This document shows positions 1 to 11,056 of a stretch of 64,000 bases of DNA, piece by piece. The stretch is from Hordeum vulgare subsp. vulgare (Eukaryota > Streptophyta > Magnoliopsida > Poales > Poaceae). Below the pieces are notes generated by a model. That model made no database searches. It was not told the origin of the DNA and saw nothing but the letters and a program-made list of their open reading frames with translations. Both the position numbers and the translations under genes were made by a program. Where the stretch lies: assembly GCF_904849725.1 (NCBI RefSeq), contig NC_058524.1, forward strand, positions 549,695,763 through 549,759,762. The letters run 5' to 3'. Each line of letters opens with the position of its first letter. The stretch's first letter is position 1.

Positions 1-1126
1 CAGCCGAAGCTTTTCAGATGCCAACAATGTAGCGACGCACGCCCGAGTGGTCCCGAGATGCATCGCTCTTGTGATTAAGGGATGCTAGGACTGACGTCGG
101 CCGCCCACGCCACGTGCAGGAGCGCGAAGGGGAACTGGGCCCACGAACCCTTTGTGCTTAGGAGTTAGACCGGCGGGCTGGCCTCTCTGATTAGTCTTAG
201 GTGGGGCTGCGATGTGTCGATATTCCGAGGCCGGGCAGGACCCGGAAAAGTATGTCCGGCCAGAGTGTTATCGAGCGTGACGGGACATGTGGTGCACCCC
301 TGCAGGGATGAAAATTAACTATTCGGATAGCCGTGTCCACGGTTACAGGACGACTTGGAGTTGTGCCCTGATCTTATACAACTACAATTGTTACTTACCT
401 GGATTTAGTTTGCCTCGGGATTGCTTCCTCGCAGGGAGTCGAGGGAGGATCTTTAGGCGTGACCTTACTTTAATTTTGCTGCAACAATATGACTATTATT
501 GTTTTACCCCCCTGTTCTACTCTCGTCTATTGCTGCAAGACCCTGAAGATGCTAGTCTTCGATAGGACTAGGCCTTCTCTCTCTATTCTTGCATTGCTGC
601 AGTCAGTCCACATATAACCCTCCTGCTTTGATACTGATGCATACTTAGAATAGATCTGATGTAAGACTTGCGAGTACTTTGGATGAGTACTCACCGCTGC
701 TTTGCTCCCCCCTTGTCCCCTTGATCCGTTTGCTGCGACCAGATGATGGAGCCCAGGAGTGGAGTTTCCTGCCGACGCCTGCCGTCCCAATGGTGTCTTC
801 TTCGTGGAGGCCGCTGATGATCAGGAGTAGTTAGGTGGTTCCCAGGCAGGAGGCCTCGCCTCGTTTGATCGTGTTTTCTTTTGTGCTAGCCTTCTCTAAG
901 GCACCTCATGTTTTATGTCTGTACTTAGATATTTGTTGCTTCCGCTGACTCGTGTGTTTATCGATCTTCCGTATTCTAGCCCTCGAGGCCCCTGGCTTGT
1001 AATATGAAGCTGGTGTTATTTTATTTGTGTCTAGAGTTATGTTGTGATATCTACCCGTGAGTCCTTGGGTTTGATCGTACGCATTTGCGTGTATGATTAG
1101 CGTACGATTAAACCGGGGGCGTCACA
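1..1126 (+). repeat. 5' LTR of the chromovirus, 3' portion only
   Basis: This is the last 1126 bases of the 5' LTR; the upstream 3 kb lies before the window. It matches 8678-9801 at about 97.5 % identity and ends in GGGGGCGTCACA directly before the primer-binding site. Most differences between the copies are transitions. Confidence 0.93.
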
Positions 1127-1129
1127 AGT

Positions 1130-1141
1130 TGGTATCAGAGC
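1130..1141 (+). promoter_or_regulatory. Primer-binding site, initiator-methionine tRNA
   Basis: TGGTATCAGAGC lies three bases after the LTR end. It is the standard plant PBS complementary to the 3' end of initiator tRNA-Met, used by chromoviruses and many Copia elements. Confidence 0.93.
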
Positions 1142-1185
1142 CAGGTTTCGATCCTGGGACCTATGGGTTATGGGCCCACATCTCA

Positions 1186-4100
1186 ATTGGGTGGTATTAG
1201 TATCTTTTACTCCTTTCCTATACTCTGGGTTCTACTCTCTCTTCTCTTTCGGGTTAAAGTTTTTTCTAACTCTAACATTAGGCTCTCGTAAATATTCCCT
1301 CCCAGGGAGCCGAGTATTACGGACGATGGCATTATCCGTCAGAAGAATTGCAGTTACTCTTTGATGTTCTCTTAAGAACTTGTGATCATCGCTTCTGCGA
1401 TTTCCCTTCCTCCGACAACCCCTATGGATGACGACATACAAATGTCGTCCATACTTTCTTTTCCAATTCTCTTGTTTTACGAGATGCAACGAATTATCTT
1501 ATCGGGGATTCGTCCATCATTAGTTGTCATGGGTTTCGAAAGTTCTTCGACCTAATATTCGGCCTTCCGAAATCCTCCGTAGCCTATTGCTCTTGGCTTT
1601 TCTCACCTACTTGCATTATGGTTAAATCCATATGTCTAGCAGCATTCATTAAAATCCTTTGTGATTTTCCTATGATCTTATTGACTCATCCTCTGTGTGA
1701 ATGAACACAATCATTTGACGATACTTATGAATTTTCTTTCGGACTCAGACGTCCTTTCAAACAGAACTGGTTCCCAACAAATCAATTTTTATTGATTCTC
1801 CATCTAAATCTATTCAACTTACTTGTATTTGATCGGAGCATCTGATTATTATACAGCAACCTGGAAATCCTAATTCCGTTGGTAATTAAATATCAATATT
1901 TTTCAGACGTTCTATTAACTAATGCATTGCATCATGTCTCCCTCTGATTGAGTACCGATACCCACATCAGGTCCTTTGTGGATTGTCAGACTCATCCTGG
2001 GTTATTATCCAACGACATCTTTTGCTTTCGAAAATTCTTGTGATTGCTTTCTCTAACACATGATGCCATTGGAAAATTGTGTCTTCTCCCTCCGATAGAA
2101 TTGTAACCTACGCTTTTGTCAACCATGCCCTTCAAGCATGTGTTAATTACTCTTAGAGTGTGTGGTATATGTTCCTAAGATGCCCCGATGGGTTGAACCT
2201 ATGCCTTCCTAAATCAATATGACCCGAAGAGTTTTCACGAGTCTCACTCTTCTGGTGTTATGCCGAATATTCTTTCAAAGCTACAACCTGATCAAAGGCG
2301 AGGAATAAATGGCAGGTGATGCATTGATGAAGTGGGAGTCGACCTTGAACTTTGTGTTCATGCCCATGGAAGCGATGTTGATCCTATCATAAAAAAACTT
2401 CTCGTATCAATAATCATTCATTCTGTGGTTTAATCTGGTATCGGTGATCTTGTCCTTTGTAATCGTGGTTCCGACCATGTTGTCCTACCCTAATTTCATT
2501 CTCAGACGAGTTAAAGTACTTGTCCTCTTCAGATCAACACACCGGTCCAAACCTTAAAGTTGATCTACCTCCGAGTATTATTCCTTGTAGCTCGAGGATA
2601 TCGCGGAGCTATATAACTTCTTATGAGCTCCTCATCAACTATGATATTTTCATTAATTCTAGTTTCCTCGTGTTTGAGTTGTTGGACACGCAAATACATC
2701 GATAATTGAATCGAGTACACATTGCAATTCAACAACTCTTAGTAATCTTTCTTGATTACGAGTTTGTACTCGATCATAACAATCCAAGCTGTTAAGCTAC
2801 ATCATCATCGTCATATTGGAGCTTGACCATGCTACCTATACCGTTCATCCCTGGAACACAATTCCAACTATGTGTTTAGCTTGCATTGAGCTTTCCACAT
2901 CATATTGGTTGTTCTGAAAGGCAATCTCAATTCTAAGCTAGCAGCCTTATCTATGATTCCGACAACCTCTTGCTTCATCATTCCCTTGCTTGATGTCGTC
3001 GCTGAACGATTACATCTTCGTGAAGTTTCTCGACAACAGTGTCGTGATCATCATCAACATTCTGAGTTCTTGCAGGGTATCAGTTGAATGCATGATGAGA
3101 AAACACCATCCTTGCCCCTCGATGGTTTATGTTTTCATCGGCAACCTTTTGCCTTCCCTCCAACACAAACATGTTCATGTTTTGTGTTGTCCCTTGAGTT
3201 CCTTGCTAGTTTAGCTTATGTTATCTTCTACCTTGGAGTCTTACTATCTTTTCTATCAATAATGTTGTGAGCATCATTGCACCTCTTAAGAATTCTTGAT
3301 ATAGTGATACTTCTCGACATCACCATTCATTTCTTGGTCCCGTGTCGTTTCAAACCGGAATACCAACAAGTGAACCCTGATGTGTGATCCCAATACTTCT
3401 GGCAACCCTATTTCCTTGAGGTTAACAACTGATTGTTTCATTCTTAGTGAGTTGGGTGTTGACTCAGCATTTTTGACATTGGTTGTGCTACTCCGTCTGT
3501 ATTCCCGAGTGCACCCCTCGACCAATGTTTAATTGATGTTGTTCCCTCGAGCATGCGACATTGTACCTTTTGTTTTCAAAAATGCTATCCCCTTCATATT
3601 GTAATTTTAGAAATTCATCCCTGTAAAAATCTTGAGGGTTTGTTGCTGAGCCCATCGGCCGCACCCTCAAGTTCTCCATGGTTCGTGATGAAGCTATTGC
3701 AGGCATTATCCTTGTGCCTAGCTCATGAAGAATGTGTTTGGTAGCAGAAATGTTTTCCCAAAGTTCACGTGCATTTTTTCCGCCGTGAATATGTGGAAGT
3801 TTTGTTTTGCTTCTTCTCGAGAAATCCCAAGTCATTCACGCATGTGCGAAGTGTTATATGTTTTGAAGATTTGCTATCTTCACTTCTTATAACTTCTCTT
3901 AGCACGCCAAGCCACTAGCTGATTTGATCAAGGGAAAAGAAGTTATTTCATAAGAGCTAATCCAGACTTACACATGGAACCTTGTCATCCTCGATGATGG
4001 TTCCCAAAATGAGAACCCAGTTGCCTTTTGAGAAAAGAATTTCACGTGGACACGAATGTCTTTACATGGTGTTCATGTGCCTTACCATCACACTCATATT

Positions 4101-4994
4101 TCAAGAATTGCTTGTGTAATTCATATCATGAGAATCTTGCGTCTTCATTTTTCTTCTCAGGCATTTTGAGTCTGAGGTGTCCCGACACCAATCAGATCTG
4201 AATCTCGGGCAGATATGATGGTTGGAACATTTTCCAATAATTATAACTTTGGTCTTAGGTAATCTGGTATAGTGATGTCTTGTCTGGCACACCAGGCCGA
4301 AGGACCGATTGTTATAAATTCTTCCATATGAAAGATTCGCCATCTTCCATGCGAAGAATATATGACTTATGTCATAAGTTGCTCCTCCTGAATCCTCTTT
4401 GTATACCCATAAGTCCGACCTTCATCTGATGACCATATCGATGCTACCTCGAAGCACGGATGTGGTACTTCAAATTTCAACAGGAACATTGAAAGCGCAA
4501 TGCTAAATTGTTCCTGATCAGTTATCCAAACCGAATGGTATGGGTAAACCTCATGGTCCCTCTTGCCTCTTTATCCAGATGGATAGGCACTTAATGACCT
4601 ATCATGTATACCATACTCTATGTTTTCCTCGAGAATGGTATACTTTAAATTCTTTGTGTGAGTGAACACATTCTCATTCCCATTGGTTTGTTTGAACTTT
4701 CTTGTGGGATAACTTATCTAAGCAGTGTTAATTCCCTGCTTAGGTAAAATTCTCGGTATATAAATCTGTCAGTAAAACCCTGTTACTATTATGGATAACA
4801 TTCCGGTAGCCGCCGGTGGACGAGAACTTTGCCTATTGGTCAGCCTCGTTGTAACGAGCAGGAAGATGGTTCTATTCGTCCCCCGCCCTTGGTACCGATA
4901 TGTTGTTCCAACATAACTGAAAGGCTATCCTCTGACATGTCATGCTACCAAGATCGTATCATATGTCACCCCTCTACCTACTCCCAGCCCATAT
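1186..4994 (+). other. Non-coding internal domain of the chromovirus
   Basis: In these 3.8 kb I find no gag, protease, RT or RNase H in any frame, and the longest open stretch is 115 codons without recognisable motifs. The DNA is moderately T-rich on the + strand. It occupies the place where gag and most of pol should be, so the element could move only with proteins supplied by another copy. I see no nested LTRs inside it. Confidence 0.7.
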
Positions 4995-5040
4995 GGTGGA
5001 CCCATAACCCAAAATTCCACAGGATTGAAACCTGGCTCTC
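4995..5040 (-). repeat. Inverted partial copy of the element's own leader
   Basis: Read on the - strand, this stretch contains GAGAGCCAGGTTTC, then ATCCTG, then GGGTTATGGGTCCAC. It aligns with the leader just after the PBS at 1136-1180 (CAGAGCCAGGTTTC, ATCCTG, GGGTTATGGGCCCAC) with roughly 80 % identity. It lies immediately upstream of the integrase remnant. Confidence 0.7.
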
Positions 5041-5112
5041 CTGTACATCTTTGACTCCAAAGTATCCTTTGCACTTGGCTCATATGGAATTCCCGAGCCA
5101 CCATTCAATGGA

Positions 5113-5673
5113 CTGATCACTCTTTGGTCAGATGTTATCCAACATGCTAAAGACCAAGTTCGCATTAATTACGACAATCTGAAGGCTGCTCAGTCTCGTC
5201 AGAAGAGCTAGTATGACCGTCATCCTCAGGATATGGTCTATCAACCTGGCGAAAAGACATATCTTCGTGTCACACCAATGAGAGTGGCAAACCGTTTTGT
5301 AATCAAGGGCAAGTTAGCTCCTCACTATATTGGTCCTTTCACTGTTCTCGAAACGCGTGGGAGAGTGGCTTATCAATTGGAAGTGTCGGCGAACCTTTCT
5401 TAGGTTCACGATCTCTTCCATGTTTCTCAGCTCCGTCGCTGCTTCAAGAATCCTATTCGAGCAGTGGATCATGGTATGCTTGAGCTGCAACAAGACCTCC
5501 CTTATAAAGAGCATCCGTTCCGCATTCTCGACCAAGCTGAGCGTAAAACTCGTCGCAAAGTCACCAAGTTCCTCAAGGTGCAGTGAGCCAATCATTCTGA
5601 AGATGAGGCCACTTGGGAATGCGAGGATCATCTTCGTGATCAATACCCCGGGCTCTTTCCTTCTACCTCTTAA
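5113..5673 (+). pseudogene. Degenerate pol 3' end: integrase C-terminal domain and chromodomain
   Basis: A single + frame gives the C-terminal part of a chromoviral integrase. Visible motifs are YDRHPQDMVYQPGEK, then GKLAPHYIGPFTVLE, then VHDLFHVSQLRRC, followed by a chromodomain-like tail with EDEATWECEDHLRDQYP. In the Tekay clade this domain is thought to guide integration to heterochromatin. The frame has three in-frame stops, TAG at 5209, TAG at 5401 and TGA at 5584, the last probably replacing a conserved Trp of the chromodomain. It ends with TAA at 5671, 36 bases before the 3' LTR. The zinc-finger and catalytic core of integrase are absent, so this is a remnant and not a working gene. 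Confidence 0.85.
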
Positions 5674-5697
5674 TTCTCGGGACGAGAATTCTTGTTA

Positions 5698-5709
5698 GTA
5701 GGGGAGAAT
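5698..5709 (+). promoter_or_regulatory. Polypurine tract of the chromovirus
   Basis: The purine-rich AGTAGGGGAGAAT run directly precedes the LTR start TGTGACA, the expected position for plus-strand priming. Confidence 0.85.
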
Positions 5710-6139
5710 TGTGACATCCTCGACTTTTGCTACAGTGATGATTGTAATTAAGCGACAGTGATCCCGCGCTAATGATGCCACGTCATCGTGGATTATATCA
5801 ATGTTGTCATGTTGGTTGAAACCAAATCAAAACCCGAGCTTTGAGATTAAGTCAAACGAGAAAAGAATTCGTTTGTTGAAATAATAACTTGGGGAGTTAT
5901 AAAAAATTTCCTCGCTGATTATAATATCAAATCGGGCACTTAGGAATTATCGGTAAACGCTATATATTTAAAAGTGGAGCTTTGAATAAAATAAATAAAA
6001 GAAATATAGTAAATAGAAAAGAAATGAATAAAAGAAAGTGTTAAACATATATATACTAAATTGTAAAAGAAAGTAAATAAAAAGAATGATGAAAAGAAAT
6101 AGTAATAATAAAAAAGGAAAGTATTAAATAAAAAAAGAA

Positions 6140-6960
6140 AAAGGAACCCCTCGCCTAACTCGGCCTAGTGGCCCAACCAGCCAGGCCACCAGCCCAGCGC
6201 GCCAAACCCTGGCGAGCGAGGCACCGGCTCCCCTCGCTACCCCCCGCCCGCCGCCGCCAGGGATCCGACCCATCGATCCCTCCTGCCCCCCCCCACCGAC
6301 ACCCAGCCGCCACCCCACGAGCCCCGCTCACCAACCGGGCCCCTGGCTCGATCTCACCAACCTGCCGACCCCCCCCCCCCCCGCTTGCTCCACGACCTCC
6401 ATCCCCTCAGCTCCTTCTCCCCCACGGCACCACTCCCACCTCGCCTCCCTGATCGGCAGGGAGCCCCGCCGACCGGCCCTCCCCTGCTAACTCCCGATCC
6501 ACCACGCCCCTGCCTCCCACCTCGCCCCCCAGATCCCATCCCATCGGCCTACCAACCTCCCGCCGGCCAGCCCCACTTCCTCCCTCCGGCGACCGAGCCC
6601 CCGGTTCCCCCATCGGCCCCAGGAGCCCCCCGCCGGCCAACCGCCTCATCTCCTGTCGGCCCCCGCGCCGGTCGAGCCCCCTCCCCGTCGACGGCTCCAT
6701 CCCCGGGGGCCCTCCTCACCGGGGCCCCTCTCGGCACGACCTCGCCGGCACGACCTCTCCGGCACCACCACCACTGTCACCACCGTCACCGCTTCGTCCT
6801 CCTCGCCATCACCTCCGCCTCACGAGAACTCCGGCTTCACCGGGCCCTCCCGTCAACGTCGGTGAGCCCCTCCTCGGGCTCCTCCCACCATCTTGTTCCC
6901 CTCGCCGTCCCGGTTCCGTTCCGACGAACGGTGCCCCGTTCCGACGACGTGATGTTCGCG
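6140..6960 (+). other. C-rich, strand-asymmetric island inside the LTR
   Basis: About 820 bases in which C greatly exceeds G on the + strand, including a run of 14 C at 6369-6382, flanked on both sides by AT-rich DNA. Long proline/serine-rich or glycine/arginine-rich open frames here follow from base composition and I do not call them genes. It may be the promoter or untranslated-leader part of the LTR. Confidence 0.6.
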
Positions 6961-8263
6961 TAGGACAGATTGAAGTTAGTTTTCTTCTTTGTTGAGAAGA
7001 GGAGAAGCAGAGACGAGGACTCTTTGTTAAGTTAACAAAGAGAGGGAGATGAAAGTTTTTGAGAGAAATAAAAATATTTAATGTATTGCGTATGAATTTT
7101 GTATGTATGAGATGCACGCATGTATGTATGTATTTCGGTATATGTCGGTATACGTTAAATGTTTGGTTATGTATCTGTGAGTAAAAATGCGTATTTGGCC
7201 TAAAGCCACTTACCGGTGGGGCCAACGCACCCCGCTGTCTATGACACGGGGGCCCCACAACCTCTTTTAAAGAAAAGTGAAAATTAAAATATAAAAATAA
7301 AAATAATGTTTTTATTAAATAAATAAATAGATATATTAGTTAATTAATTAATTAGAATAACTAGAATATGACACGTGGGTCCCCTCTAAATTAATCTGAT
7401 TAATTAATATTTAATCTTAATTAAAACTTGTGCCCATGACGTTCGGGACCCGCTGGTCAGTTGACCAGTCAAATGTTGATGTCAGCATGACATGATGGTG
7501 ATGTCATAATAGTTTTTTATTAAATTATTTAAATCTGTTTTTAATTCCGAATTATTGAATAAAAGTTTAAAAATTAATATTAAATAATCCATAAGTCAGA
7601 TCAAAATATTTTCAACATGAAAGTTGATCAGCAGAACGAGACGAACCCGGATACACGCCCCGTTCGTCTGTCACGCGTCCCTAGCATAGCAAACATGGAA
7701 CATTTTCATCGTTTCCAGTCTGATCGGTAGTAGCCCGAGACCCGGAAAATATTGTCAGATATTCTTCCGACCCGTCTATGATGGATGTTGCTGCGTTAGC
7801 TCATGTCTAGCCTGCATCTTGCCATGTCATGCTTTGTGTTGCGTCGTTGCTATTATTTATTGTTTCTTCCCCCTCTTCTTACCGGTAGACCCCAAGACTG
7901 ACGCTGCTGCCGGATACATCTACGACCCTGCCGATCAGTTCTTTGCCGCAGAGCAGCAAGGCAAGCAAACCCCCCTTGATCATTCCTATATCGCCTATGT
8001 CTTTCTTCCTACTGCTTGCATTAGTATTTTTCTACTATTGTAGTTAGCTCCTATATCTGATGCATAGCCTATTTTTGATGAACTGCTACTTTCACTCCTG
8101 TACCTTTAATATGCTTAGTATAGGTGGAGCAGTCATCCCCTGTGACCCCGTAGTTCAGTTGCCCCGCTTGTTTTCAAATCTCGATCTCTGATCGACGAGG
8201 CAGACCCGACACAGCACTTACACCCCCTTCGTTGTACGACGCTACAGGGATACTATCAGGTAC

Positions 8264-8475
8264 CGAGGGTGACACCTCGCTAAGTACTCCTGATGATATC
8301 TCTGTAGTATAGCTAGTCGGTCGTGGTTATCGAGGGTGATTCCTCTTTCACCATTCCCGATGACGCCTTTGTCGTGCAACTCCTCAAGTGTGGGACCCTC
8401 GAGGGTGATTCCTCTAAGCCCACCTTGACGGGTACATCATTCGGAATCCAACGAGGGTGATATCTCGGATTCCCC
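8264..8475 (+). repeat. Four spaced copies of CGAGGGTGA(T/C)
   Basis: CGAGGGTGA begins at 8264, 8331, 8400 and 8452 (spacings 67, 69 and 52), each followed by a short CCTC- or CTCG-type end. It is a degenerate tandem repeat in the 3' half of the LTR, upstream of the part shared with the 5' LTR fragment. Confidence 0.75.
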
Positions 8476-9796
8476 CGATGTTACAACCACACAGTTACTC
8501 GACCTTGTTACTGGGATCTTTGGTGAATAGTTGTAAGACGGTTGGATTCCCGTGAGACTGTGTTGTTGGCCTAATTAAAATGTTAATGGATTTGGGTATT
8601 TGATCTGGGTTGGTCGGAGACCTTTTCGCACTAACCGGCTACGCGGGAAGAATTATGGGTACTCAGCGTCGCGGTATCAGCTGAAGCTTTTCAGATGCCA
8701 ACAATGTAGCGGCGCACGCCCAGTGGTCCCGAGATGCATCGCTCTTGTGATTAAGGGATGCTAGGACTGACGTCGGCCGCCCACGCCACGTGCAGGAGCG
8801 CGAAGGGGAACTGGGCCCACGAACCCTTTGTGCTTAGGAGTTAGACCGACGGGCTGGCCTCTCTGACTATTCTTAGGTGGGGCTGCGACGTGTCGATATT
8901 CCGAGGCCGGGCACGACCCCGAAAAGTATGTCCGGCCAGAGTGTTATCGAGCGTGACGGGACATGTGGTGCACCCCTGCAGGGATGAAAATTAACTATTC
9001 GGATAGCCGTGTCCACTATTACAGGACGACTTGGAGTTATGCCCTGATCTTATACAACTACAATTGTTACTTAACTGGATTTAGTTTGTCTCGGGATTGC
9101 TTCCTCGCAGGGAGTCGAGGGAGGATCTTTAGGCGTGACCTCACTTTAATTTTGCTACAACAATATGACTATTATTGTTTTACCCCCTGTTCTACTCTCG
9201 TCTATTGCTGCAAGACCCTGAAGATGGTAGTCTTCGATAGGACTAGGCCTTCTCTCTCTATTCTCGCATTGCTGCAGTCAGTCCACATATAATCCTCCTG
9301 CTTTGATACTAATGCATACTTAGAATAGATCTGATGTAAGACTTGCGAGTACTTTGGATGAGTACTCACCGCTGCTTTGCTCCCCCCTTGTTCCCTTGAT
9401 CCGTTTGCTGCGACCAGATGATGGAGCCCAGGAGTGGAGTTTCCTGCCGATGCCTGCCGTCCCGATGGTGTCTTCTTCGTGGAGGCCGCTGATGATCAGG
9501 AGTAGTTAGGAGGTTCCCAGGCAGGAGGCCTCGCCTCGTTCGATCGTGTTTTCTTTTGTGCTAGCCTTCTCTAAGGCACCTCATGTTTTATGTCTGTACT
9601 CAGATATTTGTTGCTTCCGCTGACTCGTGTGTTTATCGAGCTTCCGTATTCTAGCCCTCGAGGCCCCTGGCTTGTAATATGAAGCTGATGTTATTTTATT
9701 TGTGTCTAGAGTTATGTTGTGATATCTACCCGTGAGTCCTTGGGTTTGATCATACGCATTTGCGTGTATGATTAGCGTACGATTAAACCGGGGGCG

Positions 9797-10933
9797 TCAC
9801 ACATATATCATGCAATGACGAAGTCTAACTCTCTTCCTATGCATTGGCATGTCATAAAAGAACAATTCATGAACATCAAGTAAAGGCCAATACATAGCAT
9901 AAGAAGTTTCTTGCAATTTTATCGTATTGGAAACATAGAGAGGTGGAGATGTAGTTCCTCTCTCATAATAATTGCAAGTCGGAGCAGCAAGCACATGCAT
10001 ATTATATTCATCAAAATCATCATGTTTAACATAAGGAACTATAGCTAGTTCATCTTCATAAACATCATTCATATTGGCATCATGGCCACAAGCATAGCAA
10101 GCATCAAGTTCATCAAAAAGGGATATTTCAAACGAATCCAAGGGATCATAGCAATCAACATAACATTCATCCTTCGGTAATAACGAAGGGAAATTAAACA
10201 ATGTATGAGTTGAATAGTTACTCTCATTAGAAGGTGGGCACGGGTAGCTAGTCCGCTCTTCCTCCTTTTGTTCTTCGCTCTCCTCGTCATCTTTTTCATC
10301 TAATGAGCTCACAGTTTTAGCATTTTCTTCTTCCATAGTTTCCTGCAAAATATTAGTCTCTTCTTGGGCATTATAGAATTTCTCCATAAGTCGATAAATA
10401 TGGGCATTATATTCATAATTAGTATTACAATAACGAAGCATAGCCAAATTTTCAGATCGGTAAGCATCATCATCATTATCATCACACCTTTTAAACATAG
10501 CTTCAATTTCATAAGCACCCATAAAAGCAACAAACTCTTCTATTTGTTCCACGTCATAGTAATCATATATACCATTAGCATAAGAAGCCAAGGTTTCAAG
10601 ATCATTAAATTTACAAGAAAAGGGAAGGTGTTGAGCCTTTATCCTAGAGCAAGAAGTAATATCATATCTCGAGCATAGTTCCCAAGCATACCATTTCAAC
10701 AAATGAATTTGATCCCATAATAGTTTCCGTTTTTGAGTCAAGCGATAATCCCTAAAGTATTCACGTTGATCCAATGTGACTCCCATTATATAATTGAATG
10801 GGGCTTTCTCGGGATTATTAAAGAAGTGCATAATATTTTCCACGTAAAGAGCATCGAGGATTTTAGGAGGTTCCCCATCTCCATGAGTAGCAAGTACACC
10901 TAATTTTTTTGGTATTTCGTGTTCCATATCCAT
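9797..10933 (-). CDS. First ORF of element A, gag position, unknown function, truncated by the chromovirus
   Basis: A 378-codon frame starts 95 bases after the PBS, where gag normally lies. I recognise no catalytic domain. It has an aromatic N-terminal half (for example LLWDQIHLLKWYAWEL), a strongly acidic segment around residues 200-230 (DEKDDEESEEQKEEE), and a C-terminal part containing CNYYERG and MPMHRKRVRLR. Both C-terminal motifs recur in element C (CNYYERG, MPTHRKYVRLR), so this is a conserved protein of these non-autonomous elements. The frame is open to the insertion point, and its last residues and stop codon (TGA read from the inverted TGTGACG) come from the chromovirus LTR, so the native C-terminus is missing. 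It may be a divergent gag or an accessory protein. Confidence 0.7.
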   Translation of the reverse strand: MDMEHEIPKKLGVLATHGDGEPPKILDALYVENIMHFFNNPEKAPFNYIMGVTLDQREYFRDYRLTQKRKLLWDQIHLLKWYAWELCSRYDITSCSRIKAQHLPFSCKFNDLETLASYANGIYDYYDVEQIEEFVAFMGAYEIEAMFKRCDDNDDDAYRSENLAMLRYCNTNYEYNAHIYRLMEKFYNAQEETNILQETMEEENAKTVSSLDEKDDEESEEQKEEERTSYPCPPSNESNYSTHTLFNFPSLLPKDECYVDCYDPLDSFEISLFDELDACYACGHDANMNDVYEDELAIVPYVKHDDFDEYNMHVLAAPTCNYYERGTTSPPLYVSNTIKLQETSYAMYWPLLDVHELFFYDMPMHRKRVRLRHCMIYV

Positions 10934-11028
10934 AACTAAAGATAGAGAACAACTTAGAACGGCAAATAAATCTACTTAGTGATAAACCAAACAAGCACAC
11001 ACGAGAATATTCACCCCACGCTATGCTT

Positions 11029-11045
11029 CCCCGGCAACGGTGCCA
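11029..11045 (-). promoter_or_regulatory. Primer-binding site of element A
   Basis: On the - strand TGGCACCGTTGCCGGGG lies 11 bases inside the LTR. It is one base different from the TGGCGCCGTTGCCGGGG of element C, the PBS type of Athila elements (tRNA-Asp). Confidence 0.85.
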
Positions 11046-11056
11046 GAAAAAGGTCT

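Larger units (their letters stand above)
1..9801 (+). mobile_element. Chromovirus-type Gypsy LTR retrotransposon with very long LTRs and mostly non-coding interior (5' end outside window)
   Basis: The segment 1-1126 is repeated at 8678-9801, and the second copy is the end of a 4.09-kb LTR (5710-9801) that starts TGTGACA and ends GTCACA. The first copy is followed by a methionine-tRNA primer-binding site and the second is preceded by a purine tract, which fixes + orientation. A hand alignment of the shared 1.1 kb gives about 28 substitutions and 2 indels, roughly 2.5 %, or about 1 million years at the usual grass rate of 1.3e-8. The only recognisable pol is a degenerate integrase C-terminus with chromodomain, as in the Tekay/Del clade. 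Long LTRs plus a non-coding core resemble the LARD class described in Triticeae (for example Sukkula). The family name is not assigned. Confidence 0.85.
5710..9801 (+). repeat. 3' LTR of the chromovirus, complete, 4092 bp
   Basis: It runs from TGTGACATCC to GGGGCGTCACA (TG...CA ends). The layout is an AT-rich start, a very C-rich block (about 6140-6960), an AT-rich middle (about 7060-7600), and a repeat-bearing 3' part. The base pair after it opens element A's interrupted ORF; the left-hand TSD copy is outside the window, so the TSD (CATAT on the right) cannot be verified. Confidence 0.9.

Noticed and set aside
3488..3835. 115-codon - strand frame in the chromovirus interior
   Set aside because: No recognisable motif, and length is unremarkable for 3.8 kb of non-coding DNA.
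4829..5116. 95-codon + strand frame upstream of the chromoviral integrase remnant
   Set aside because: It spans the inverted leader copy and matches no gag or pol motif.
6168..6963. Long proline/serine-rich open frames (and Gly/Arg-rich ones on the other strand) in the chromovirus LTR
   Set aside because: They follow from the extreme C-rich composition, overlap on both strands, and show no domain or codon signal.
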